This document shows positions 1 to 6,920 of a DNA stretch of 10,642 bases, piece by piece. Positions within the stretch are counted from its first letter, which is position 1. Each line of letters begins with the position of its first letter. Made by a program: the position numbers and the translations under genes. Below the pieces are notes generated by a model. The model saw only the letters and a program-made list of their open reading frames with translations, was not told the origin of the DNA and searched no databases. Source of the DNA: Pseudomonadota bacterium (GTDB lineage: Bacteria > Pseudomonadota > Gammaproteobacteria > Xanthomonadales > Rhodanobacteraceae); contig JAJXTX010000078.1 in assembly GCA_021783385.1 (NCBI GenBank), positions 1-10,642 on the forward strand. Reading direction: 5' to 3'.

Positions 1-143
1 CCGCCACCGGGCTCAGCATGCAACGCATCGACGGCAGCCCGCTGCCGGCCACCCGGTTCGACTTCACCGTGCAGCTGAAGCAGCTGCAGCACGGCAGCCA
101 GCGCTGGACCTACTTCGACCAGGCCGGGCCGCAGCGGCAGTAG
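1..143 (+). CDS. C-terminal 46 codons of an unrecognised protein (5' end outside window)
   Basis: An open frame enters from the left edge (first full codon at 3) and ends at a TAG at 141-143. The tail is polar and Gln-rich, with the pattern FDFTVQLKQLQ followed by QRWTYFDQAG. This alternating hydrophobic/polar run looks like beta strands of a small soluble or secreted domain. Codons are G/C-rich at the third position, as in the confirmed genes here, which supports real coding. I do not recognise the family from 46 residues and assign no function. It converges on the TonB-dependent receptor across a 256-bp gap, so it is not in that operon. No T-tailed hairpin serving this strand was found after the stop. 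Confidence 0.6.
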   Translation, partial: ATGLSMQRIDGSPLPATRFDFTVQLKQLQHGSQRWTYFDQAGPQRQ

Positions 144-335
144 GTGCCGCGGCAATGCGGTGGTTTGGGTGGGCGTTGTCGCCCCGCCTCAGGCGCCGCG
201 CTGTCGCGCAGCAAACGGCGGTCTCGGTGGCGGCTCGCTAGGGCGCGGGCACGGCCCGCCGGCTTCTGTTCGCGCCGCATGCACAGAGCGGCGGGCAGTA
301 CCCACCTGCAAGCGGTGCTCAGCCGTGGACACAGC
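144..335. other. Convergent intergenic gap without recognisable genes
   Basis: This stretch between the first gene's stop and the terminator has only short open frames of low-complexity Arg/Ala/Pro composition, which I regard as non-coding. Two small GC hairpins are visible: 171-184, with a 5-bp stem and TTGT loop, and 245-259, with a 6-bp stem and ACG loop. Neither has a T-tract, so neither is called a terminator. I see nothing else in it. Confidence 0.6.
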
Positions 336-369
336 AAAACGGCTGCCGTGACCTTCGCCACGGCAGCCG
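336..369 (-). terminator. Rho-independent terminator of the TonB-dependent receptor gene
   Basis: A perfect 11-bp inverted repeat (340-350 CGGCTGCCGTG and 359-369 CACGGCAGCCG) encloses an 8-nt loop. On the minus strand the stem is followed directly by TTTT (336-339). The structure begins 30 bp after the receptor's TGA at 400-402, where an intrinsic terminator should sit. There is no T-run on the plus-strand side, so it appears to act in one direction only. Confidence 0.85.
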
Positions 370-399
370 CGCAAACGCAGTGAACTCAAGCCTGCGCGA

Positions 400-2715
400 T
401 CAGAACTGCACCGTCGCGGTGAGCATGGCCGCACGCGGCGCACCGGCCAGCAAGGTCTGGTAGTTGCCGCCCGGATCGCTGGTGACGAAGCCGTTGGAGC
501 CGATGGTGGCGAAGTAGCGCTTGTTGGCCAGGTTGGTGACGTTGAGCGCCAGCCGCAGGTCCTGCACCGCGCTGCCGAGCTTGCCGAAATCGTAGGCGGC
601 TTCGGCGTTGACCAGCCAGAACGCGGGCACCGAGGCGTCGTTGAGGTAGCTGTAGTAGCGCTTGCTGGTGTAGTTGGCGGACAGCCGCAGATCCCACTTG
701 CCCGGCGTCCATGCCAGCTCGGTGAAGATCAGCTGCGCCGGGCTGTCGACCACGGTCTTGCCCTTGGTCTGCACCAGCGTGGTGCCGTTGAGATAGTTGT
801 TGTCATAGCGCGAACGGTTGTACGACAGCGAGTTGGACCAGCGCAGCTGCGGCAGCAGCTTGACGTTGAGCGCCAGTTCGGCGCCGCGGCTGCTGACCGA
901 GCCCACGTTGGCGTACGCCGACGGGCAGCCGACGATGCCGGCGCACTGCGAGACCACCAGCAGGCGGTTGCTGAACTTCACGTCGTACAGCGCCAGCGAG
1001 GCCTGGTAGTTTTCGGTGGTGCGGCGGAAGCCGCCCTCGATCGTGCGCGACTGCTCCGGCTTGAGCTGCTTGCCGAACAGGTCGAACGCGGCCTGGGTGG
1101 TGGCCAGCGGTCCGGTGATGCCGGCCTGATAGGCGGCGATGTTCTGCGCGTACGAGCCGAACACCTCGTTGCCGCCGCCCAGCTGGTAGCTGGCGCCCAC
1201 CTGCGGCAGGAAGGCTTTCTTGGCCACCAGGGTGCCGTTGGCATAGCTGCGCGCGGTGCCGTAGGTCAGCGTGCCCGGTACCGCCGCCGCGGTGACCCTG
1301 GTGTCGGGCGACTTGAAGCCGACGTCGATGGCGAGCTTGTCGTCGAGCAGCTTGAAGCTGTCCTGCAGGTAGAACTGGCGCGTGGTGGTCTGGTAGTGCT
1401 GGTAGAACAGGCGCAGGTTCGGGTCGCGCAGGAAATAGGTGTCGCTGATCGGGCCGGTGATGAAGTAGTAGTTGCGCTGCACGGTGTGATTGCTGTTCTC
1501 GTACCAGAAGCCACCTTCCAGATGGTGGATGCCGACCGTCCAGCTCAGCGACGCGGTGATGCCGGCGCGGTCGATGCCGTATTCGGTGGTGCGGATCGAG
1601 ATCGGCGTCTGCTGCGGCGTGCCCGGATACGACGGCTGGTAAGGCGTCCACCAGTGTCCCTGGCCGCGATCGTTGTGATAGTAGGTGGTGGCTTTCAGGT
1701 GCACGTCGTCGCTCAGCGCGAAGTCGCCGAACACGCTGGCCACGGTGTCCTTGCGCAGGCCGCTGGCGCTGTAGTACGAATCATCCACGCTGGTGATGCC
1801 GCCGTTGGAAACCGTGCCGGTGGTCTGGTACTGGTTGGCCACCGCCACCGCGCGATTCCAGTCGGGGGCGAAGTTGTCCCAGTTCCAGCCGAGCCGCTTC
1901 TCGAGCGACAGCGAGAGATCCTGGTAGTCGGTCTCGTCGCGGCTGGAGGTGGTCAGCAGCGCGCCGACCTGGCTGTCGCCGAAGTCGTAGACCGCCTTGC
2001 CGTTGAACTGGGTCTGCTTCTGCGCACCGGCGCCCTTCCACTTGTCCACTTCGCTGGTAGCGCCGGAGAGGTACATGGCGAAGCCGTGGTGGTCGCCGGT
2101 ATCCAGCCGCGCATAGGTGCGGCGCGCGTTGTCGCTGCCGAAACCCTGCTCCAGCGTGATGCCGTAGTCCGGCGTGGGATCGGAGGAGTAGAACTGGATG
2201 GTGCCGCCCAGGTCGCCGGTCGAGGCGGTGCCGAGCGAGCCGATGCCCTCGGCCAGTTCGGCGCCGCCGAGGTTCTCGGCGATCAGCGCGCGGCTGATGT
2301 GCAGGCCGTTGCTGTTGCCGTAGCTCATGTCGCCGAGCGGGATGCCGTCCAGCGTGAAGCCGAGCCGGTTCTGGTTGAAGCCGCGCAGGCTGATGCGGGT
2401 GGACCACTCGTAGTTGCCGAACGGGTCGGCCGACTCGAAGTGCACGCCGGGCTTGCTCTGCAGCACCTTCAGCGCACTGGTGCCGGGCGGCAGCAGCTTC
2501 AGGTCCGCAGCGGTGATGCGCTGCACCTGGCGCGTCTCGCCCTGACCGATCACCGAGACCGCTTTCAGCGTCTTGGCCTGGTCGGCTGCGGCCGCTGCCG
2601 GCGCGGGCGCGTCGGCGGCGCCGCCATCGGTGGCGGCGTGCGCCGAAGTGCCGTGCAGGGCAACCAGCAGCGCGAGCGCGAGACCGGTACGGCGTGGAGC
2701 AGGTAGGCGGGACAT
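400..2715 (-). CDS. TonB-dependent outer-membrane receptor
   Basis: Predicted 771-aa outer-membrane transporter that takes up a bound substrate using TonB-ExbB-ExbD energy. Residues 1-27 form a signal peptide: Arg-rich start, then LALALLVAL, with likely cleavage after AHA. An Ala/Pro linker leads to a TonB-box-like TLKAVSVIG (49-57). The plug domain (about 60-180) carries RISLRGF, FTLDGIPLGD and GDLGGTIQFYSSDP. The rest is the beta-barrel and ends in the terminal Phe typical of outer-membrane proteins (TATVQF). C591 and C597 sit in a likely surface loop and could form a disulfide. The frame stays open to 2802, but the ATG at 2715 is preferred because it begins the signal peptide and has AGGA 7 nt upstream. 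The substrate cannot be read from sequence. The adjacent secreted phosphodiesterase suggests a nucleotide, nucleoside or organophosphate (inference). No FecR/FecI-type signalling extension is seen. Confidence 0.93.
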   Translation of the reverse strand: MSRLPAPRRTGLALALLVALHGTSAHAATDGGAADAPAPAAAAADQAKTLKAVSVIGQGETRQVQRITAADLKLLPPGTSALKVLQSKPGVHFESADPFGNYEWSTRISLRGFNQNRLGFTLDGIPLGDMSYGNSNGLHISRALIAENLGGAELAEGIGSLGTASTGDLGGTIQFYSSDPTPDYGITLEQGFGSDNARRTYARLDTGDHHGFAMYLSGATSEVDKWKGAGAQKQTQFNGKAVYDFGDSQVGALLTTSSRDETDYQDLSLSLEKRLGWNWDNFAPDWNRAVAVANQYQTTGTVSNGGITSVDDSYYSASGLRKDTVASVFGDFALSDDVHLKATTYYHNDRGQGHWWTPYQPSYPGTPQQTPISIRTTEYGIDRAGITASLSWTVGIHHLEGGFWYENSNHTVQRNYYFITGPISDTYFLRDPNLRLFYQHYQTTTRQFYLQDSFKLLDDKLAIDVGFKSPDTRVTAAAVPGTLTYGTARSYANGTLVAKKAFLPQVGASYQLGGGNEVFGSYAQNIAAYQAGITGPLATTQAAFDLFGKQLKPEQSRTIEGGFRRTTENYQASLALYDVKFSNRLLVVSQCAGIVGCPSAYANVGSVSSRGAELALNVKLLPQLRWSNSLSYNRSRYDNNYLNGTTLVQTKGKTVVDSPAQLIFTELAWTPGKWDLRLSANYTSKRYYSYLNDASVPAFWLVNAEAAYDFGKLGSAVQDLRLALNVTNLANKRYFATIGSNGFVTSDPGGNYQTLLAGAPRAAMLTATVQF

Positions 2716-2722
2716 AAAGTGA

Positions 2723-2726
2723 TCCT
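2723..2726 (-). promoter_or_regulatory. Ribosome binding site that fixes the receptor start
   Basis: AGGA on the minus strand lies 7 nt before the ATG at 2713-2715. It supports this start over the in-frame upstream one near 2802, which would place 29 non-hydrophobic residues before the signal peptide. Confidence 0.7.
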
Positions 2727-2737
2727 GTTTGCGCAGA

Positions 2738-2763
2738 CGCCCGCATGAACGCCCGTGCGGGCG
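2738..2763 (-). promoter_or_regulatory. Leader hairpin just upstream of the receptor RBS
   Basis: CGCCCGCA (2738-2745) and TGCGGGCG (2756-2763) form a perfect 8-bp stem with a 10-nt loop. The stem ends 11 bp before the AGGA and 22 bp before the ATG. No T-run follows on the minus strand, so it is not a terminator. It could affect leader stability or ribosome access, or mark the end of the upstream transcript. Function is not shown. Confidence 0.4.
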
Positions 2764-2812
2764 GCACTGGGCCTGCGGTGAGTGGGAAATCGGTGTGGCC
2801 ACCCCTGGCGAC

Positions 2813-2832
2813 CATCAGGGTGAATCTTGATG
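2813..2832. repeat. Imperfect inverted repeat upstream of the receptor gene
   Basis: CATCAGG (2813-2819) and CTTGATG (2826-2832) are 7-bp arms with one mismatch, separated by 6 bp. The site is about 100 bp upstream of the receptor ATG and 20 bp downstream of the PHO-box-like repeat. It could be an operator half-site pair or a leader stem. It does not match a regulator site I can name. Confidence 0.25.
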
Positions 2833-2850
2833 ACGCTGTGTGTACGCGGC

Positions 2851-2868
2851 CTTACAGCTTTGTTGCAG
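2851..2868 (-). promoter_or_regulatory. PHO-box-like direct repeat upstream of the receptor gene
   Basis: On the minus strand the sequence is CTGCAACAAAGCTGTAAG. Two CTGyAA units are spaced exactly 11 bp, with an A-rich spacer. The E. coli PhoB site is two CTGTCA-type 7-mers separated by 4 A/T-rich bases, also an 11-bp period, and this site agrees at about 12 of 18 positions. It lies 135 bp upstream of the receptor ATG. The downstream -10 candidates are poor (TACACA at 2839-2844), so promoter activity is uncertain. PhoB control is an inference supported mainly by the spacing and by the phosphoester-related neighbours. Confidence 0.35.
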
Positions 2869-2874
2869 ATTCAC

Positions 2875-2886
2875 ATGGACGTCCAT
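2875..2886. promoter_or_regulatory. Perfect 12-bp palindrome, possible operator
   Basis: ATGGACGTCCAT is a perfect dyad with a central CG, located 6 bp upstream (in receptor orientation) of the PHO-box-like repeat. Position and symmetry suit a dimeric repressor or activator site. One 12-bp palindrome per roughly 4 kb is expected by chance, so it is only a candidate. Confidence 0.25.
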
Positions 2887-2929
2887 ACGGATGGCAGCGG
2901 CGCGAACGCGTACCGCCGCGCGGAGCCGA

Positions 2930-4273
2930 TCAGTGCGGCAGCGCCGCCGGCAGCAGGGCGTGCCCCTGCGCCTGCGGCAGGCTGACGCCCAGCAGCGCGG
3001 CCAGTGTCGGCGCGATGTCACGCATGTCGATCGAGCCGAGGTTTCTGCCCGCCGGTATACCGGCGCCGGCGATCAGGAAGGTCGAGCGCATCGCCGGCAG
3101 CGCCGGGTCGTAGCCGTGCATGCCCAGGTAGTGGCCCGGCGTGAGCGGCGCTGCATCCGCCTTGATGCCCATCTCGGCGCCGGTCCTGAACAGCACGAAC
3201 CAGCTGGCCTGTGCGGTGCCACCGGCGGCGACCAGCTGGCGGTGGTCGAGCACCTTGTCGATGGCGTAGCGCGGGTCATGCTGCAGCTGTTGCAGCAACG
3301 CGGTGACCCTGGCCTGCAGCGCGGCATCGTCGGGGTGGCGCAGCACGATCGCGGCGCTGCCGCCGTCGTTCCACGGCATCGCCTGCCAGTCGGTGACCGC
3401 GCCGTCCTTGAAGGTGATCAGGCCGGCCTGGATGAACGGCGCGTAGAGGTTCACGTCGTGCTGCACCGGCGCGAAGCCGTGGTCGGACACCACCGCCACC
3501 ACGCCGTCCGGATGCACGCGCTGCGCCGCCGCCACCAGCTCGCCGACCAGCGCGTCGATGCCTTCGAGCACGCGGTTCGCCGCCGGCGTGCCGGGTCCGC
3601 TGGTGTGTTCCTTGTCGTCCAGCGCGGCGAAGTAGGCGGTCATGAACTGCGGCTTGCGCGTCTCCAGCAGCTTGACCATGAAGCGGGCGCGGTTCTGGTC
3701 GCCGGCGAGGCTCTCGTCGATCCCGTCGGCATACGGGCCGAGGCCCTGTTCCAGCGCCGGCAGCAGGCCCGGGGTGGCCAGCGCGGCGAGCAGCTTGCGG
3801 TCGTCCGGGGTGCCGGTGCGCCAGATCTGCGGCAGGTTCCAGTCCACCGGCGCGCCCACGCTGACCGGCCAGTGCACATTGGCGGTGCTGAGGCCGGCTG
3901 CGCGCGCCGCGTCCCACAGCGTGGGCACGCGGATGTCGCTGGTGTACCAGTCCCAGCCCTGCTGGTTCTTGTTGTAGGGATCGAAGGTGAGGTTGCCGCC
4001 GATCCCGTGCAGGTTCGGCGACACGCCGGTGAGGATCGTGGTGTGGCTGGGATAGGTCAGCGTGGGCAACACGCCGCGCACGTCGCTGGCATACGCGCCG
4101 CGGCTGAGGAAAGCCTGCAGGTTCGGCAACTTGATGCCGCGCTGCTGCGCGTCGATCACGTCGGCCGGGCGCAGGCCGTCGATCGAGATCAGCAGCAGCG
4201 GCCGCGCGAGGCTGGCGCCCGATGCCAGCAATGAGGCGAGGCCCAGCAGCAGGGCAGGCAGAGGGTGGCGCAT
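2930..4273 (-). CDS. Secreted nucleotide pyrophosphatase/phosphodiesterase (NPP, alkaline phosphatase superfamily)
   Basis: Predicted 447-aa exported two-zinc enzyme of the type I phosphodiesterase/NPP family, which hydrolyses phosphodiester or pyrophosphate bonds, typically of nucleotides. Residues 1-24 form a signal peptide (LALLLGLASLL-like core, cleavage near SLA-RP). The metal and catalytic set is complete: D32 in SIDGLR, nucleophile T73 in PTLTYPSHTT, D219 and H223 in DDKEH, D264 and H265 in SDHG, and H386 in MHGYDP. N94 may help bind phosphate. The length and motif order match the Xanthomonas NPP whose structure is known. The frame is open upstream to about 4516, but the ATG at 4273 is chosen because the signal peptide begins there; the RBS is weak (GGA). 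The gene lies 214 bp upstream of the receptor gene on the same strand, so read-through or co-regulation is plausible. Alternative substrates within the superfamily (phosphonates, phosphocholine esters) cannot be excluded. Confidence 0.92.
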   Translation of the reverse strand: MRHPLPALLLGLASLLASGASLARPLLLISIDGLRPADVIDAQQRGIKLPNLQAFLSRGAYASDVRGVLPTLTYPSHTTILTGVSPNLHGIGGNLTFDPYNKNQQGWDWYTSDIRVPTLWDAARAAGLSTANVHWPVSVGAPVDWNLPQIWRTGTPDDRKLLAALATPGLLPALEQGLGPYADGIDESLAGDQNRARFMVKLLETRKPQFMTAYFAALDDKEHTSGPGTPAANRVLEGIDALVGELVAAAQRVHPDGVVAVVSDHGFAPVQHDVNLYAPFIQAGLITFKDGAVTDWQAMPWNDGGSAAIVLRHPDDAALQARVTALLQQLQHDPRYAIDKVLDHRQLVAAGGTAQASWFVLFRTGAEMGIKADAAPLTPGHYLGMHGYDPALPAMRSTFLIAGAGIPAGRNLGSIDMRDIAPTLAALLGVSLPQAQGHALLPAALPH

Positions 4274-4322
4274 GCGCAATCCAGGGGTGGCAGGAGAATG
4301 CCGCGCATGCTCGGCGGCCACC

Positions 4323-4340
4323 GCTGCAATCGCGTGACAG
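4323..4340 (-). promoter_or_regulatory. Weak PHO-box-like site upstream of the NPP gene
   Basis: The minus strand reads CTGTCACGCGATTGCAGC. The first unit, CTGTCAC, is an excellent PhoB half-site, and a degenerate TTGCAGC follows at the 11-bp period; about 10 of 18 positions agree with the E. coli consensus. It ends 49 bp before the NPP ATG, a suitable promoter distance. The spacer is GC-rich and no convincing -10 follows. It counts for more because the receptor gene has a similar element. Confidence 0.25.
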
Positions 4341-4369
4341 TGAGCCTTCGTTTCCGCTTCGACCGGCGG

Positions 4370-4516
4370 CCCCGGTTGCCGGCCGAGCGCCGGGGCGTCG
4401 GTGAAGAACGCCTCGATGCCGGCATCGGGGCAGGCGCGGATCTCGGCGCTCGAGCCGGCCACGCCATAGCTGTCCCGCTCGCTGCCAGGCCAGCGGTTAT
4501 TCGGCCGCTCATCACT
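4370..4516 (-). pseudogene. Possible C-terminal relic of a glycerophosphodiester phosphodiesterase
   Basis: Upstream of the NPP signal peptide, in the same frame, about 48 codons read like real coding sequence with G/C-rich third positions. They include DAGIEAFFTDAPALGRQ (about 4376-4426). The element G(V/I)(D/E)..FTD.P.LG is the usual ending of the GDPD TIM barrel, where the last strand and TD motif close the active site. The frame begins after a TGA at 4517-4519. No catalytic HE or ExD region of a GDPD is found in any frame nearby, so the bulk of such a gene is missing. No stop separates the segment from NPP, and the only nearby start is a GTG at 4462. The alternatives are a chance open frame or an N-terminal extension of NPP, the latter unlikely because a signal peptide would then be internal. 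Confidence 0.35.
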
Positions 4517-4625
4517 TCATGACGCCATGCCCACAAACGCTGTGACATAGGTTGGCCCAGCGGGCACCACCGCGCGCTGCCGATGATCCCGGCATATCTC
4601 CACTACGCAAGCCTGGAGCCGAACC
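4517..4625 (+). promoter_or_regulatory. Upstream region of the YdeP-like gene, promoter not resolved
   Basis: The promoter for the plus-strand oxidoreductase should lie here. CTGTGACATAG (about 4540-4550) resembles a single PhoB-type or -35-like element, but no second unit lies 11 bp away. GCATATCT near 4592-4599 is the most AT-rich block and a possible -10. GGAG at 4615-4618 is a good RBS, 7 nt before the ATG. No operator can be named. Confidence 0.3.
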
Positions 4626-6905
4626 ATGACGGACAGCGAAGCGGAACCGAAGCAGGACGAAGGCCCCGCCGGCGGCTGGGGTTCGCTGAAGGGCATCGGC
4701 CGTGTGTTGGCGCGCGAGCTGCCCAATCCGGCGGTGATCGAGACGCTGATGCGGCAGAACAAGGCGCAGGGCTACATGTGCAGCTCCTGCGCCTGGGGCA
4801 AGCCGGCGCATCCGCATGCGTTCGAGTTTTGCGAGAACGGCGCCAAGTCGACCATCTGGGAGCTCACCCGCGATCGCTGCACGCCCGCGTTTTTCGCCGA
4901 GCATACGGTGAGCGAACTGCTTGGCTGGCCGGATTACGAGCTGGAGATGCAGGGGCGACTGACCGAGCCGCTGCGCTACGACGCCGCTGCCGATAAATAT
5001 GTCGCTTGCGGCTGGGACGAGGCGTTTGCGCAGATCGGCCAGTCGCTGCAGGCGCTCGATCCGAAGTCAGTGGTCTTCTACGCCTCGGGCAAGGCCGCGC
5101 TGGAAACCTCGTACCTGTACGCGCTGTCGGCACGGCTCTACGGACACAACAACCTGCCCGACAGCTCCAACATGTGCCACGAGACGACCTCGGTGGGGCT
5201 GAAGCAGGTGATCGGATCGCCGGTGGGCACCTGCGTGCTGGAGGATTTCGAGCGCTGCGACGCGATCTTCCATTTCGGCCAGAACCCCGGCACCAACAGC
5301 CCGCGCTTTCTGCATCCGCTGCAGGACGCGGTGAAGCGCGGCTGCAAGATCATCACCTTCAATCCGGTGCACGAGCAGGGCCTGCTGCGTTTCATCAATC
5401 CGCAGAATCCGGCCGAGATGCTGAGCGGGCACGCCACCGAACTGTCGCACATGTATCTGCAGGTCCGGCCCGGCGGCGACATCGCCGCGCTGATGGGGCT
5501 GTGCAAGCACGTGCTGGCGATGGATGACGCCCGCTGCGCAGCGGGCCAGCCGGGCGTGCTCGATCGCGATTTCATCGCCGCGCACACGCACGGCTTCGAG
5601 GCCTTTGCCGACTCCGCCCGCACGGCGGACTGGACGCAGATCGAGCGCACGTCCGGGCTGGCGCGCGCCGACCTGGAAGCGGCGGCCGAGGTGTATGCGG
5701 CGGCCGAGCGCGTGATCGGCGTCTACGGCATGGGGCTGACGCAGCAGGTCCACGGCTCGCAGAGCATCGGCATGCTGGTCAACCTGCTGCTGCTGCGCGG
5801 CAATCTCGGGCGGCCGGGCGCCGGCATCTCGCCGGTGCGCGGACACTCCAACGTGCAGGGGCAGCGCACCGTGGGCATGTCGGAAAAGCCCGAACTGGTG
5901 CCGCTGGACAAGCTGGCGCAGATGTTCGATTTCGAGCCGCCGCGCGACAAGGGGCTGAACACGGTCGAGGCCTGCGAGGGCATCCGCAGCGGCACGGTGC
6001 AGGCCTTCGTGAGCCTGGGCGGCAATTTCGTGCGCGCGATTCCCGAACGCGAGGCGATGGAGCAGGCCTGGCGCAAGCAGGCGCTCACCGTCTATATCGC
6101 CACCAAGCTCAACCGCAGCCATCTGGTGCACGGCCGCGCATCGTACGTGCTGCCGTGCCTCGCGCGCTCCGAGGAGGATCTGCAGCAAAGCGGTCCGCAA
6201 TCGGTGTCGATCGAGGACAGCTTCAGCCACATCCACGGCTCGATCGGCAAGCGCCAGCCGGCCAGCGAGCACCTGCGCTCGGAGCTGGCGATCGTTGCCG
6301 GGATCGCCAAGGCGATGCTGCCGGCGCATCCGAAATGGCGCTGGGACGAGTGGACGGCGGACTACCGCCGGGTGCGCGAGCTGATCGCCGAAACCTATGC
6401 GCAGGAGTTCCACGACTTCAACGCGCGCATGTTCGAAGCGGGCGGCTTCTATCGCGGCAACCCCGCCCACGAGCGCATCTGGAAAACCGCCAGCGGCAAG
6501 GCCGAGTTCACCGTGCCGAGCGTGCTGTCCGCGCTCGGCGTGGGCGACGCGCCCGGCCGCTACCACCTGATCACGCTGCGTTCGAATGACCAGTTCAACA
6601 CCACCATCTATGGCTTCAGCGATCGGCTGCGCGGGCTCGAGGGCTCGCGCATGATCCTGCTGATCAACCCCGCCGACATGGCGCGCGAGGAGCTGCATGA
6701 AGGTGATGTCGTACGACTGGTCGGCGACGCCGGCGACGACGTGCAGCGCGAGGTGGCGGGTCTGACGGTGACGCCGTTCAACCTGCCCGACGGCTGCCTC
6801 GGCGGCTATTTTCCGGAGATGAACGCGTTGATCCCGCTGTGGTATCACGACCAGGCGTCCAAGACACCGGCATCGAAGGGGGTGCCGGTGCGCATCCGTC
6901 GCTGA
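4626..6905 (+). CDS. FdhF/YdeP-family molybdopterin-dependent oxidoreductase
   Basis: Predicted 759-aa cytoplasmic Mo/W-bis-pyranopterin oxidoreductase, about the length of E. coli YdeP, which is linked to acid resistance although its reaction is not settled. Near the N-terminus, C52-xx-C55-AW and C69 in FCENG form the family's atypical cysteine set in place of the usual CxxCxxxC [4Fe-4S] motif. C184 in SNMCHE occupies the position of the Sec/Cys metal ligand of formate dehydrogenase H. HFGQNPGTNSPR (about 216-227) and the GGNFVRAIP region are cofactor-binding elements, and the C-terminal dinucleotide-binding domain starts near 646 (YHLITLRSNDQFNT). No Tat or Sec signal is present. The ATG has GGAG 7 nt upstream. 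No FdhD sulfurtransferase, electron-transfer subunit or cofactor gene lies in the window. It diverges from NPP and does not obviously share its phosphate theme. Formate as substrate is unproven. Confidence 0.92.
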   Translation: MTDSEAEPKQDEGPAGGWGSLKGIGRVLARELPNPAVIETLMRQNKAQGYMCSSCAWGKPAHPHAFEFCENGAKSTIWELTRDRCTPAFFAEHTVSELLGWPDYELEMQGRLTEPLRYDAAADKYVACGWDEAFAQIGQSLQALDPKSVVFYASGKAALETSYLYALSARLYGHNNLPDSSNMCHETTSVGLKQVIGSPVGTCVLEDFERCDAIFHFGQNPGTNSPRFLHPLQDAVKRGCKIITFNPVHEQGLLRFINPQNPAEMLSGHATELSHMYLQVRPGGDIAALMGLCKHVLAMDDARCAAGQPGVLDRDFIAAHTHGFEAFADSARTADWTQIERTSGLARADLEAAAEVYAAAERVIGVYGMGLTQQVHGSQSIGMLVNLLLLRGNLGRPGAGISPVRGHSNVQGQRTVGMSEKPELVPLDKLAQMFDFEPPRDKGLNTVEACEGIRSGTVQAFVSLGGNFVRAIPEREAMEQAWRKQALTVYIATKLNRSHLVHGRASYVLPCLARSEEDLQQSGPQSVSIEDSFSHIHGSIGKRQPASEHLRSELAIVAGIAKAMLPAHPKWRWDEWTADYRRVRELIAETYAQEFHDFNARMFEAGGFYRGNPAHERIWKTASGKAEFTVPSVLSALGVGDAPGRYHLITLRSNDQFNTTIYGFSDRLRGLEGSRMILLINPADMAREELHEGDVVRLVGDAGDDVQREVAGLTVTPFNLPDGCLGGYFPEMNALIPLWYHDQASKTPASKGVPVRIRR

Positions 6906-6920
6906 TCACGGCGCCACGGC

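Noticed and set aside
245..259. GC hairpin as terminator for the first gene
   Set aside because: Only a 6-bp stem and no T-tract; 100 bp beyond the stop.
1396..2706. 436-codon open frame on the plus strand opposite the TonB-dependent receptor
   Set aside because: Val/Ala/Arg-rich shadow; the receptor plug and signal peptide on the minus strand are unambiguous.
2716..2802. Longer start for the receptor gene (29 extra residues)
   Set aside because: It would bury the signal peptide internally and lacks the good AGGA-ATG spacing found at 2715; the interval also holds the leader hairpin.
4274..4462. GTG start giving a 510-aa NPP
   Set aside because: The extra 63 residues precede a complete signal peptide and look like a GDPD tail plus leader, not part of the enzyme.
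4265..4522. 85-codon plus-strand open frame in the gap before the YdeP-like gene
   Set aside because: Arg-rich shadow of the minus-strand NPP start and relic, with no RBS and no recognisable features.
5067..6848. 593-codon open frame on the minus strand opposite the YdeP-like gene
   Set aside because: His/Arg/Ala-rich low-complexity translation with no domain pattern; a codon-bias shadow of the molybdoenzyme, which has clear family motifs.
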